The notes under the pieces are model-generated. The model was not told the origin of the DNA, did not search any database, and saw nothing but the letters and a program-made list of their open reading frames with translations. Below are positions 14,558-28,200 of a DNA stretch of 64,000 bases, in pieces. The stretch is from Lethocerus indicus (taxonomy: Eukaryota; Arthropoda; Insecta; Hemiptera; Belostomatidae). A program made the position numbers and the translations under genes. Positions within the stretch are counted from its first letter, which is position 1. Each line of letters opens with the position of its first letter. The stretch spans positions 26,051,872 through 26,115,871 of the forward strand of contig JACDQD010000004.1 in NCBI GenBank assembly GCA_019843655.1, read 5' to 3'.

Positions 14558-15932
14558 CGGCACAAACGGAATTATTTTTCCCGACGAGGGGTAGGAGTGG
14601 AGAACCCTTTAAGGGCCGCCTTACAGAACACGGATATCACATTAATGTTACGATCCGGTTAAAACATAACGCATGAGCGACCTCCGCTCCCTTATTATGA
14701 CTTATGCACGAGCCGCTTTTCTCCGTCGAGCCGGCCGCCCCCTCGGCCTTGTTACCCTCGCTACATAAGCATCTACCCCCCATTATGTCCTCCGCGCTTA
14801 ACAGTAAACCCCCGGGGTCGACTTCTTTCCCGCTTCGGCTGGCAAACATTCACTTTTACGCCGGGTTTTTGTTCGTTTCCCGAACTGTCTCTGAATTTTT
14901 AAAGCCCCCAATTTCAAGTAGGACTCATTCCTGCCTTCCGAATTGTACGCAACCTGTCAAAATAAGAATTGCCATGTTCAATAAATACCAGTACAAAAAC
15001 ATTGGAATTGGTTGTTTATGCTCAGGAGTGACGCTTATATTAACAATTGTAATTGCAATCTAACATTCCTGAACGCTACCTGACTCCGTGAAATTAGGTT
15101 GTGTTCTACAGAAATTTATTATATGGTTGTTGATTGTTGGTTACGAAAAATAATTCACGTTAAATTATTTTATCCAATACGTTGAATTATTTTATAGATT
15201 GACTTCTTCTAAGGTTTCGATATTAAGTAGGGAAAATATATCTGATGTCGTCTACCGATATTAAACTTTCGTCTCAAAATAAATCCTTCTCTTTCGCAAT
15301 TTTAAATCAACTCTACAGCCATTCCAAAAAATTCCCCAATAAATTATAATTTTAAACAGGAAAATTAATATTCAAAAATAAAAGTAGATAGTCCCGTATT
15401 AAAATTTGTTTCACCGACACAACCCCGACGATTCTCTTGTACTGTCGTTACGTGGCCGCGACAACAATAATTCCTGTGTAGACAATTGCTGGCTATAATG
15501 TCGACTGAAAACGACCGTGTATAAAACTGTTAAGGAAACGCGGGAGTGAGGTGTTAGAGCGGGCGTATGCATAATTTAACCGGGCGAGACGGGGAGTGAG
15601 CGTGAGTGGGAGAGCGGGGGCGCTGCAGAGGACTTAAGGCGGCCAAGGAGTCGGCATCGGGCCCATGAAAAATTCAGAGCGGGGACTGATGAAAACAACC
15701 CCGCTCGGGTGACGGACTCGCCCCAACTTGTAGATTGAATTCCTCCACGATTCTTCATTCAGCCGCCTACCCTGCCTCCCTTAACATCTTCAGCTGCAGC
15801 CCCTGCCTAGTAACATACCGTTACTACGGGTAGCTAGTTCGTAGTCTTATATTCGAGTAAGATTTTCACGTTATAAGTCAAAATTTCAATCCGTAATAAC
15901 ATAATAGTAACTATATTTTGTCGTCGGCGATG

Positions 15933-16086
15933 TTTGGAATACCGTAGTTTTCTAGATCTTCCGTCTCCTCCGCCGGTTTGGTCTTTCACCAGACCATCTT
16001 CATGTGGCGAGTACATTTCGCGCTCTTCTGTTTCCTCGCACTATGTCCAGGAGACCCTTCGCAGACCACAAAACAGGTATTCCAAA
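15933..16086. mobile_element. Short interspersed repeat R1, copy with terminal inverted repeats
   Basis: The 154-bp unit is bounded by a perfect 11-bp inverted repeat, TTTGGAATACC at 15933-15943 and its complement at 16076-16086. Inside are blocks shared with other places in this window: a pyrimidine-rich TCTCCTCCGCCGGTTTGGTC block and, near the far end, CGCAGACCACAAAACAGG. The first recurs at 36728, 50962, 51172 (inverted) and 61686; the second at 51224 and, inverted, at 61686. Size and termini fit a MITE-like non-autonomous element. I see no clear target-site duplication, and no coding capacity. Confidence 0.6.
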
Positions 16087-18543
16087 TGTAGTTAGTCGAA
16101 ATCTCGATCATTTGCCTACCAGATGTAAACGAAAATAGCACGTTTATAGATTGAATGTAATGTGCATGTTAGAGTGAACCTTCAGTCAGTACTACAAGGT
16201 GATTGATGAATTAAACGTGATAATCATCGACCATCTAGCAGTAAAGCTTGATTTCCACTTTTATCATATTTTTTAATCCATATATAAGCCATAAAATCCG
16301 CATTTAAAAAAACTGATGTTTCGAACAAATTTTTTTAAGAGAGTGACGTTTACCCGAGAGAAAACAGTAGGGAACGGCGGAAGAAGTGCAGCTTTGCAGC
16401 CGGCAATAAATAAACTGAAGGCCCGAGATAAAGAATACGACATACATGGGCGGAAATAAGAGATCTCCCGGAGTTTATTCCCCTCGGTAAAGGGGGACTA
16501 TAAACGCGCTCACAGCATAAACTTTAGGGCTCGTAAAAAACTTGCGGAGAGTGTCATAATCTTTCGAAATCTAGCTCGCTTAAATAAATAAAAAGCAGAA
16601 CTGAATATACTGCCGTTATTTGTTTTCCGCAGATAATAAGATAAATACCCGTTCTCACCCGAGGTGACAACCGTCCATCAACTTCCGAACCGTCCGATAA
16701 AACTGATTGGACGGAGGGACTTTCCGGGAAATTCCCCGGGTCAAAACTTTTAATTGTCTTCTCGCCCTTTCCAATCTCCAAAGAACACATCCCCTGAAAA
16801 GGAAAATTCCCGTATCAATTGAACCGGAACACGATTTCTACCAGTAAAATAGTATATATTTTCCGTCTCCCCCAGTATCATATTGCGCACTCATAGAGAC
16901 AACTTATAGGCAATAGTAGAGGATTGTAATGCCTCAGTAACTTATGTTGACAAAATGTAGTTGCCCTACCACTCAAGTTTCTCATTAAATATATCAGCAT
17001 ATTACTTTCAACGACCGGATAGATTTGGTGGAAGGAAATACCAAATTGAAATGGCATACAAGATTGTAATTTATTCTTTTCTGGCTCATAAATATTATTT
17101 ATCAATAGTATGTATGTACATATAACGCTGTAGGGTCAGATATTTATCGCCTGGGGTCTTTCTTGGGTTTGAGGCGAGGGAGAAAGGCGGCGAGGTGCGA
17201 AGAGGGAATAATGTATGCCGTGGAACGACAAAGACGTGACAAGAGGGGGCTGTGGGCTGTGAGGTGTGGGCTGCGGGCTGCGGGCTGCGGCCGGCCCTAA
17301 ACTGATTGGGCCGCAAATTGAGCCGTGGCGAGGGGCGGCTTGCCCCCGCAATCTAATATCCCAAGGCGGCCGCCGCCCCCGCCTTAAGGGTGACCCGCAT
17401 TAGGCAAATTTCTTGGCCTTGGAACCTCCCTCCCTCGACCCCTTGGGAAATACCGCTCTCACAATATGTCGCCCCCGGACGTCTGTCACAATCAAAAGAC
17501 AAAGATATGTCCTGACCTCCGGCATTGACCAGTATTTTCCCTACCCTTGTTTTCGCTTTGTTCCCCTCACTATTTTCTTAGTCTCTTCGGTGCGTTATTC
17601 AAAAAGTACGCCCATTAATTGTACAATAAATTCGGACCCTATTTTACTTTTCAATTCAAATTTCAATCACCAATAAAATATTATATTTGATATTCACTGT
17701 TACATATGTATAACTTTATATAATATGAATAGCGTATGAAAAAAAGCATACATTTTCACGTGTCACTTGTCGTTGTGTACTTGACAGAAATTGTAATTTA
17801 TTCGTTTCTGGCGCATTAGGTTCCGGCCGTTTATTAGCGGTTCTGTAGCAATCAAATTTTTTAGCGCTTAATGCGTGATAAATGCGTTTTTTACCCCCTC
17901 CATGGGGTTTTTTCCATCGGTATAGACGTGAGCTGTCTTGTGCTGGGCTTCCGCGGGGGAATCGACATTATAAATGACAGGTCTGTCGGCGGGGTGGGGG
18001 CGCGGGCGGGGGCGGAGGCCTCCGACACGTTGATAAATGATGATAGCGGCCTGCGTGCCGTCCCCGTTTCTTATCAAATATTAAAACAGTTTCGCCCTCC
18101 TCCCAACCTCCCCCCTCAACCCACCGTCCTTGTCGCCTATTTAGGCGCATGTTTTAACACCGCGTTCGCAAATTCATATATGACGGCCGGGCCAATCTCG
18201 GGGCCCCTGTATTGCGTGTTTAGTATTAGCGCCCTAACACACTCGAATAGGAACCAGCAACGAAGAGGAAGAACATTGGAAGGACGATGATATACAGAGC
18301 GTTACAGACTTATTCAACTATCAATTAACTTTACTTTTTGAGTTTGATCCTATTGATCTGATCTATAATACTAAATTATTCCGTAGATTCAGTAGAAACG
18401 ATAAACTCCAAGTATCGTTTCGGCCCCTTCCGAAAAGTTCCCCAATTCGAGACATCAAGTCGGAGTATATGCTTAAAAGGGTCCCGAACGGCGCCTCGCG
18501 TTCTCGCACTTTCTTGACATTATGCCTCCGCCGACTTACCAGC

Positions 18544-18563
18544 GCACACACACACACACACAC
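18544..18563. repeat. (CA)n microsatellite
   Basis: Short perfect CA dinucleotide run in a GC-rich island. Confidence 0.9.
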
Positions 18564-20804
18564 CGTCATGGCTAATGAACACAGCCCGACGTGTCTCGGT
18601 ATGTGACATTTGGGCCGGGCGCGTCGCATGTGTGTGTATGGGCGCGCGCTTGTGTGGAGGCCGTCGCCGCGGTTGACATTCTCCCGGTTCAGTCACTGTT
18701 CTCCGGCACGGTTCAAACTGCCTCTCTACATTACATAATACTCCGCCTCCCCGTGTCAAACTTGACGCCCCCCGCCCCCGCCCCCGCATAAGAGACCTAT
18801 TCAGTCCCCGACCCGACTGGCTCATGACGAATTCTGTGGAATGACATTTTATCGCAAACAATGTCCCTTCCCCAAACGAGTACCGAGGCACCGATTCTCG
18901 AGGCATAACACCCTCGGACTCATAATTTTTTCTCTAATATCCTATACTCAGTAATCAAAGAAATACTCGGCATTTCTAATATACAATACTGTTTAAAATA
19001 TTGGAATCTTAGCATAAATTAAATATACTAATACGTTTTCTCGCGGTCGAAGAAACTGGCCTAATAACTACTTAATATTTGAACGCGGGCGTTGTTCTTT
19101 TCCCTTCGAGTCCCGAACTTATTTGATTAGGGCAAGCAAAGAGAATTCCCGGGTTTGAATTATGGAAGGTGGGTCTGGTGTGCGGTGTGGTGGGCAATCG
19201 TGTCGGCCGTGATGGACACATGCATATTGTATTACACTCAACCCGATTTCCCCTGTTGTTCGCCCCTCCACCGCGTCCTTATTTTATTTACAGTCCACCC
19301 TCTATGAATTAGAGCCTCCTCTCCGTTCCCACATATTTTCATCCACCCGGAAAATTGGACGAGATGCCGGTGAGAAGAAGCAATCGCTGCCCAGTTATCC
19401 GTGTACTTACAATTTTACAAAAGTACAAATTCATTTGACTAGATAATGTTCGTCCCTTCGGAGATGCCCGAGCTGAAATAATTTTAATGTTCGAGTCGCT
19501 TAGAGCCTCGTCCGAATAAAACTCCAGCGATTAGGCCCACTCTAATGACCGAAAAAAGTTAACTCATTAAATACCTGTTTTCCGCACTGAACATTAGAGT
19601 TCATTAATCAAACGCGTTGTCCGGGAGATCTGACATCGCGGAAAAAGAAAGTTTGACCCCGGTTAATAAGTGGATGTGCTTGGGGCGGTGAAGAGCTGTG
19701 GTGGTGGGGGGGTAGCCCTCGGGAGACCAGACCCGGCACGGTCAACCGGCCCTCCCCTCAACCCTCTATATTTATGCCCCGAAAAGCCAACTCTGACAAT
19801 TTCCATACATTACCATTCTTTCTTCCCTTCTAACCTATCTCTCTCTCCCGGTTCTCCCCTTCAGGACTTCCACCCCTCCCCCGGTGCCGACCCCTCCGCT
19901 GTCCCTCCCACCTTCGGCGACCACGTACGGCCCCGAGTGTCGGCTTCCGGATGAAGAATGCATGAATTTCCGAGAAGAAATGAAAATAAATGTCCTCGAC
20001 TCTCGGCCCGGACTCCGGTGTCATATTTGATTACGCCAACTGCTATTTAAGCGATTCTATAAGACGCGAATGCGGAGGTTAAGAATGGTAGGACACGTTA
20101 ACTAATTTGTGATTATAAGATAGGTTCCCAAACATGAGAATTAAGCGCATAACGACGGATACCAAATCGCCCTTTATAAATATATATATGTAGATATGTA
20201 TATATAAATGTAAATTCATTTGTCTATTATATGCCTCCGTGATTAAAAAGTATATAGTATGTAAAAGTATATAGAGACGAGTATATAATTCTGGTCCTTT
20301 ACATTGGTTGTCGTTACATAAGATTTTATCGTGCAATTGAGTTGCGCCTATTGGATAGATATACCCAAGAAATATTCCAACAAATTATAGAATCAAGATC
20401 AACATAAAATAGACAAACACTCGGTAATTCAAATAATTCTAGTACAGAAAGGCTTCCCCAACGTACATTCAGTCTTTTTATACTCCGATAGGAAATTGAG
20501 ACCCCGGTTCAATATTCCGCTCGATTTTTGGAATTCCGTCCGCACGTTGTTATTAAATTCGCACGAGCCGCGAAATATAAGTCGCTACACGTAGGGAAAA
20601 AGAGGATGTGAGGCACGTCCAGGCCGGGGAAGATGCCCCTTTTTTATAATTGTACGGGGACTAGAGAGACAGAGGGAGGAGGAGAGGGGGAGGGGGAGTA
20701 ATTCTCGGGAAGAAGTTTCGAAGCCACATCACGTGGACAGGAGCTGCGGCCGGGCACGTCTCGGACCTCCATAATAATTCATAAGGCGGCCTCCACCCCC
20801 TCAC

Positions 20805-20831
20805 CATCTCTCTCTCTCTCTCACTCTCTCT
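20805..20831. repeat. (CT)n microsatellite
   Basis: CT dinucleotide run with one A interruption, at the start of the GC-rich island around 20.8-21.1 kb. Confidence 0.85.
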
Positions 20832-21055
20832 GGACCGGACGATGATTTATGGTAAATACCGAATGTGTGGAGCCGGGGAGGGACCGGTAACAATTTCTCT
20901 CGGGGCCGCGCCCCGGTGGGACCTCCGCCTCCTCGGCCGCCTCCGCGAGAACAACTTTTCCCAGCGACCGAATTCTTGGATCCGGAAAGTTTGGGGTCCC
21001 GCCCGGTTTTGTTTATCCGCCTCGGGGCCGACTGGCAAGAGAGGGCGGCGTGCTC

Positions 21056-21082
21056 CCCTCCTCCTCCTCCTCCTCCTCCTCC
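21056..21082. repeat. (CTC)n trinucleotide repeat
   Basis: Nine CTC-type units. It gives artificial poly-Leu, poly-Arg, poly-Pro and poly-Gly stretches in overlapping frames, which explains the odd ORFs here. Confidence 0.9.
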
Positions 21083-21860
21083 GCACACTAATGTGACAGT
21101 TGACGAAATTACCCCTGACCCGGGCCGCTACCTCCCCGATAATCCGAAGGGGTCGGGGTCTAGAGCGGGAGAGTTGAGTTGAGAGAATAGATATGGAGTG
21201 AATACGGCGGCCGCAGAACGGTTTTTCAAACGCCGAAAGAAATTACAAGTTAGAAACCCGACGGCCTATCCAGTGGAGCAGAAAGCGGTGGGAGCGCTTG
21301 TGGTTTTGAGACGCCGAAATATCAGGATTAATGAGCTCCAATTGACGAAAGCCCGGGGCACGCCAAAAGAAAACATCTGCTCACTAAACTATACCCGGCC
21401 CCAATCTCCGGTCAATTTGAAATACACATTCGAATACTCCTTTTGCCAGAACTTGATCTAATTATGTGGGTATATCTCCACTTGTATTCAGTCTACTTAA
21501 CTTTACTTTGGATTACAAGCAGTTGTTAATGTTCAAAACACGGAATTCAATTCTAATAAGTATGTGAAATTATGCAAAATCCTTACTTCGTTCTGGCGTC
21601 AGTCAAGCTTTCGATTACGCTTCCCAATTTCCGCGAAATATGTTTATGCCCGTGTTAACTAATCCAGGTCCGGATAGAATGATTAATGAATCCAGTTTGC
21701 AAGTTCACCGTTAGGTGTTTCGCACGGTTAGGGCACCTAACGCGTTGGCCGCCCCAAGACGAGAACGTGTCAAACAAATTTTCAAACTTTTCTTCAAACC
21801 GCGAAATTAATGGGTTCCAGGACCGTTTGAATGGTTTGTTAGGTGTTTTGGTGGAGAAAA

Positions 21861-22211
21861 ATGCCCCGTTTTGACAGTTTTGATGAATGGCGATGCGGCG
21901 CTGTTGGCGAAAAAAGGCAGCACCTTTCCTGGCTATTTCTTTGTACTTCTCAACTGCTGACCCTCGCGGCCGCGCAGCCCTATGACAAGGTTATGACTAA
22001 TGACCCTTCCGACCGCCTCTACTTTCCTAGAACTCTCCAGGATCCGAAATTCCACGATGCTATTTGTGAAAAATTCAAACCGGGATTGCACGTTTTTTCT
22101 TCATTTTGGCCAAAGAAGTTGACTGGTGTTGGAAACTATCAATTTCGGGGGCTCTGCTTAACGTATTATTTATGTCAAGCGCAGAAAGTTACAACAAAAC
22201 GTGAATTTTAA
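21861..22211 (+). CDS. Weak candidate ORF with a signal-peptide-like segment
   Basis: A 116-codon open frame begins at an ATG in favourable context (AAAAATGCC). About 25 residues in is a hydrophobic segment, HLSWLFLCTSQLL, followed by LTLAAAQP, which resembles a signal peptide and cleavage site, although it sits further from the start than usual. The remainder is of mixed composition with several Cys and aromatic residues. I recognise no family, and no neighbouring exon could be tied to it. It could be a small secreted protein, a first exon, or chance; chance is the most likely. Confidence 0.15.
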   Translation: MPRFDSFDEWRCGAVGEKRQHLSWLFLCTSQLLTLAAAQPYDKVMTNDPSDRLYFPRTLQDPKFHDAICEKFKPGLHVFSSFWPKKLTGVGNYQFRGLCLTYYLCQAQKVTTKREF

Positions 22212-25200
22212 ATTCATTTTATGTTTCATGTTATGTTGTATCAACTAAAAATGATGTACAGAATCAAAACATTCATGTTATAGTTGCCTTTTTTTTATGC
22301 TTGCTTTATATTGCTCTACAATAAAGAAATTATGAAATTATTAAATTTTAATAGAGAAATTACTCTACAACAGTTAATTGTGCCCAAGAATCTACGTTAT
22401 GAGCAGCGGTAACTCGAAACCAACCTAACCATCAGGAGAAAATGGCATTTATGAGAGTAGAAACTATTATCAATAAAAAAAAAACCTACGTAACAACATA
22501 AGAAATGCAGTATTGGTCCTACTGCTTCTCTACTTCCCTCAAACAAAAGCACGGACCACTACACACGGAGAAACTGTGTCCCAAAAATACGATAAGAACA
22601 CTTGGTTAGAATGCAAGAAGGGCGTGCCTCGGGCAGCATCATGTATTTAAAAATTAACTTAAAATAAAAATTTAAAAAATTAATTTTTATTAGAATTTCC
22701 AGACCGTAAAATATTTATGTATTGTTAGTGCAAGGACTAGACCTAGAGGATAGTAGTAAAAATTCAGGTAGCAGACGTGCGAGCAGTTTAAGCATGCGTG
22801 CTTGGATGAATCGTATGAAATAATCCCTTTGTAACCACAATCGTTCTTCTAGGGAAATTCCATGTAATAAGAAAAATCTTCCGATGCAACCATAATTAAG
22901 TATAACGTTCCTGTATTTGTGGCTAAAAAGATTAACGTGTAGATTAACAATTAGTCACTTTCATCAACTGGTGGTAGAAAACTACTCAAAAGTGTCATTT
23001 TTCGCGGGTCGAAATCGAATCGCCAATCAGTGCCATAATGAAATATATGAAAGTCGGTCTCGGACAGTTCATTTGTGGCTTCGTATTATAATACTGAGCT
23101 TGGTATCATGTAGCTTGAAATATGATGGCATAGTGGCTGGAGTGTGTGCAGTAGCCGGTGCAACATTGATGGGAGCCCAGTTTATTGAGTTAGCCGGGGA
23201 GTTAGCGGCATAAAACACCTGGCAGGGCCGGCGGCCTCATGCGGCCCGCGTTTAACGGCCTCTTGAAAGGGCCGTTTTATAAGGCCTCGCCCCCTCACCG
23301 CCCGTTTATCGGCTTCCCCTCAGCATTAGTAGTCGTTAACAGTCGATTCCGTCCCTGTTATTATTTCAGACGGCCGACAGACCGCCGGGGTGAGGATTAA
23401 ATTTAATGCGCTTACCGCCGAGTTAAGGTTAGATTTCTGAAATACATCTCCCGCACGCGCACGAGAATTTTATCATTCCCTTTGGAGCTATCAGTCAATA
23501 TATACAAATATTGATGATGATCCTTTATTAGTTAAAAATTGTGCTCATTGCAAGACAATAATAAAGTTGATATTAACAGAATACTTGGAAAGTGCCCGAC
23601 GCAATTAAAAATGAAGATACTCAATAAGTAACATGCAACGATTAAATAAAAGGGTTTAATTATACTCACTAATGAATATCTAAGGAAGAATTTTAAAGTA
23701 CAGTCCGGATTACCTTCAGCCCTCTGGGGATTTCTACGAACTCTCAAGAATTGTATCAAATACGGTCTTATTACAACATTACAAATATGGTCCTACATAA
23801 TTGTTTCTAGTTTTTATAAACTTAACTATTTAATAAACCGTTTAGTCTATAATACTACATTAAATGAATCAAATATAATTACATATATAAAGGTATCTAC
23901 AAGTACCTTTAGGATTACCAAGATATTAAAATGCCGAGGTACTAAAATTTCAAGTACCAGCGTACTCTAAAGATCACGAAGAGAGGGTACTGGTAAACAT
24001 AATGTGAAGTAATTAATTATCAAAATAAGGGGACGTATATGTCACAAGGTCCTTAAAGGGTTTTGAAGTAATCAGGGGTAAGATGAGCGGCGGCCTTTCA
24101 AGCAGACTCTTCGCGGCATGAAATCTGTATCAGACAATGAATGGCTAAACAGAGACGACGGAAAATTGTTAACACTTGAGTTAATCCCTTCCGACAAGTG
24201 CGCGGCTCCGCCGATTTTGGACGCGGAATCATCGCTTATATGATATTCATAGGAATTAAAGCTTTACACTCAGTTTGCTCCACCCCCGCCTCCACCCCTC
24301 ACCCCGCACGCCGCCACTTCACCCTCCAGTCATAATCCGCCGTTTGCTCCGGCCATTAATTATTCCGTGTTAATCTGTCGGGTTGATAACACAGGGCTGA
24401 GAGGCGTCGGGCCTAAAAACGCCCACCTCTGGTTAACCTGAATTGTTAATGGGTTCGACGGTGCTGTTGATGATGAATAAAGCAGACTCTTCTCAACTTC
24501 CTCCTCCGCCCTCATTCTTAATTATGCACTCGGCTTCGAAAGTCTATTTACAAAGTTTAAATTGTCGCTAAAGTCTCTTCGCGCCTTCGGCCTCGCCCGC
24601 CTGCCTGCGACACTTGCGTCGGATCCGAAATGGAAGCCGCTTTTTATGGGTAAATATTAAACGGAATGCAGAGTGGCCCATTAATGAATTCCAAGTGCCA
24701 TTTTGATAAAACCACACTATCAGAAATAAGAGACAAAAACTGGATAAATAATAACTACATCATTCAAATTGGATTTCGAACGTATATTCGAAACAGTGCA
24801 TACAAAATATGCAAACTGAAAGATAATAAATATAAAAAAAGTAATTAACTTCGAGCATTTGCCAACGTGTCGAAATCCTTACAAATCTATTCCATCTATT
24901 TATTTAAATCCTTAAAGCAGTATACTAAAAAATAACATATTAAAATGTCCTAAAGAAGACGGCCCTTCTTGCATGTGGCTGGTCAATAAATTACGCAATT
25001 TTTAAAATTAAATACATTGTTCAGTGGGCAGTGGTCAATAATCCAATTCACCCCTACGAAATCGATGCCTACGTCCCCTCCGTAGCGATTAGGGCACGGT
25101 AGAGAAATATTATTAAGTCTAAACTAAACAGGACGATGTTAAAACGCGAATTCGCGACAATTTATGGTCTCAAGCGACAGGAGGCTGGGAATATCGGCGT

Positions 25201-28200
25201 GAAACAAAACAATTCGTACGGTGGCCCTGAGGGGTGTATGTCCGCCGTTGGAGGGCGGCAGATAATTCACAGTCGGAGTGCAATTTGTGAAGTTAGATTA
25301 ATGCTGCGAAAGTTGGACTCCGTTAATATCGGGACTTTAGGCTCCCTCCGCCTCCTCCACTGCAACCGCGTCTCTCGCACCAAACTCGAAACAGTGGTTT
25401 TAAGTACCACTGGTCATTTGCTACCTTGCAATTTTCGATTTATGTTCTTGATATTTGTGTACTGTCCAGTTAGTGTACAATAAGTTAATTTAGTATAGGA
25501 AAATTTGAATAATTATTCCCTCTCCGAGGTCTTAGATAAAAAAGAAAAATTATTTAAAATAGAGTGCAGTTTATTTCTAATTGTAGGATAATATAATATA
25601 TATATTGCGTGATCGCAATTTATACCACTAATAAAGTATTTACTGGTTGGGACCCACCTGATTCATAAATGGCCTGCCTAGCTCATTTGCTCAATTACCG
25701 GTGTCCTATTCCCCTAATATTACACCTGTCCCTGCTAATTTTCATTTAACTCACTCTGTACTAAGAAAATATCTAAGGAACGTCATAATAATAATTGCTA
25801 ATTGTCGTACTCGATGTTAAAAAACGGTTATCCCAACAAATTGGAAGGCAAATAATATACTTTTATCGGCTTTTTCAATCATTATTACAGCGGAATTCGC
25901 TCTAAAAGTGAAATCGTAACTTTTTTTATTGGAGGGTTGAACATTTATAAGACTCGAAACGGTGTAAATAAAGCGACGAAGGTCTCCTGAACGGAGTTAA
26001 AGTCCTGGGAGAACCCCCGGGGCACATAAACAGAGGACGGACGGGTTCTCGCTCCCTCTCTCTAACTCTCTCTCTCTCTCTCTATCTCCGGCCCATCACT
26101 CACACTATCCTGCCCTTCTTTATATACCTGCCTACGAGCCGCCCGTAAAAATGACAATTCCATTCCATAGAATTTAATTTTATACCTATTTTATTACAGG
26201 CCCCACCCCTCAGCCGTAAACCGCCGCCTCCACCGCCCAATTGAACTCTGAACAGCGTAACCGGTCGATGGCGTGAAACCGCTGGACTTATACGCACCCG
26301 GTATCGCCGCCACTGCAACCTTCATGAAGTGCCCGCCCTCACTTTAAGCGTTTCGGGCCACCCATTCCCTATTTATCCAAAAACGATCCGGTACTTCACT
26401 CGGCCAAAGTTGGAGGAGAAGAAAAGCCCGTTTGGGGGATATCGCAGAGAAACTTTTTTGGGGGAACCGAAACCGTCCAATCAAAAATTTCTTTTTCTAT
26501 TTATTAGTATTGTTATGCCATTTATTCGATATTCTCGTTATTTAAACAGTCGCTCTTGCTGGTTATGTCTTCATCCACAGAGTTCTGGCATTCGCAACGC
26601 ATATATCAGCGACACATTTTTAAAAAACAACTTAGACAGGAATACGGAAGAAGAAACAATGATTTATTAGAACCGCAGAGTCACGAAGTGGAATCTTCGT
26701 GAAAAGTGTTGGGCGTACTGATGTTGGTGGCGGAGCGAATTGATTTTCAAGTGCTGGTTTAAATTGATTAAAAGTTTGGAATTCATTAACTTCAGGAAAA
26801 TATTAATCGTTAGCGATTAAATCAAGAATATATATGTACATATATATTACACAGAAAGAAAGTACAGGGTACACTCGCTCAGTCGTTATTATACGCATCA
26901 CCCTATATGTAATTTCCTGATGGACGGTCATCGGTGGGCGCTCACCAATTTTGTACGGTACCAATTTAATCATGACACAAACGCACTCTGTGATCGGGTA
27001 AACCGGTGATGTAACTGACAGAAATTGAGGATAATTGAACCTCGGACGGGCAACAAATTGGCGGGCAGCGACTTGTTGATTTTTACCCAACCGCAATCAG
27101 CGGACCATTTTCTCGATTGACGATTCAAAATACGGCGAGCGGTCTAATCGATTTTTAATGCGTTTTAAACAGTTGACGCTTTATAAACACGTTTCGATTG
27201 TCAGATTATGTCATCAAGCTTTCGAAACTCACGTCGCCGCCGTGTTAGTATTTTCCAGAAATACTAATAAAACTTATAGACATTATTAAACTGTACGTAA
27301 CTTTAACATGATACAAGGAGTAAGTACTACTGTCGTGGGGAGAAAATGTCACTTAAAGTAGTATGTAAGGTAGTAACAAGCGGTATATTTAATACGAATA
27401 CTACAGTTACGAAAATATACCACATGTACAACTGTGTATAATAAATATACAGCTACTATGAAAATAGAAGTAGTGTACATAAAGTATGTACAAAGTCAGT
27501 TCTATTAAAAGTAACTAATGTCATCGAACAGATTCTTCCAATTCCTAAAGGCACGCTCCGAAATACTTTAGTACATTGTTCAATGAAATATTTTGTAGCA
27601 ATTAAAAAGTAAATGTGAAATAGCGGTGCTGGAAATAGTTATATGCGCAGTCGGTTGGGAAGCGCCGAGTTTGAAAGAATTACGCAACACTGAGTGCAGT
27701 TATTAAGTTCCCCCGTGATTAACTTAGCCCCGGAACCTAACCTTACGCCGATTAGATCACAGCTTTTTCCGCCTACCTTCTCCAAACGCACACCGAATCG
27801 AGCAGTACTAGAATTGGCCATGGTTGAACGCGTAAGGATATATATGGCCGCCTCCCAGGGGGGGGGTAGTTGCCCAAAATTTTTGTGCGGAGTAAATCTC
27901 CAGGGGGCCACTAGCGGACGGTAACCGCGCATTAGGCCCGGTGCCAGCCTTCATTAAGGCCTGCTCGGCCAACAACATTCGTTAAGAGGAGAAAGGTTCG
28001 GCCGGTCTAAGCTCGGATCGTGCCAGCGTAACAGGCGATGAATTATATTATCGCTCGTACTGCGGTTGCACTAGCAATGCGGTCGAGTCGAATAATTCGC
28101 TTAATGTAATTTCAAATGTATGTAACGAATAGATTAATCTTGGTGTCGGAATTAGGAAATGAGGATATTTGATGATATAAAAGTGCCGAGGGTGAAATAA

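Larger units (their letters stand above)
8384..15932. other. Gene-free stretch with GC-rich islands
   Basis: This is DNA upstream of LAP-A, so its promoter probably lies just above 8383, but I see no clear TATA box or initiator. AT-rich sequence alternates with GC-rich islands of 150-500 bp near 9180-9330, 11560-12160, 13080-13330 and 15540-15700. The longest open frame, plus strand 13114-13809, matches no family. No tRNA, rRNA or transposase is recognised. Confidence 0.6.

Noticed and set aside
22917..23213. 98-codon plus-strand frame with a hydrophobic stretch
   Set aside because: It has no ATG at its beginning, no recognisable domain and no neighbouring exon; probably chance.
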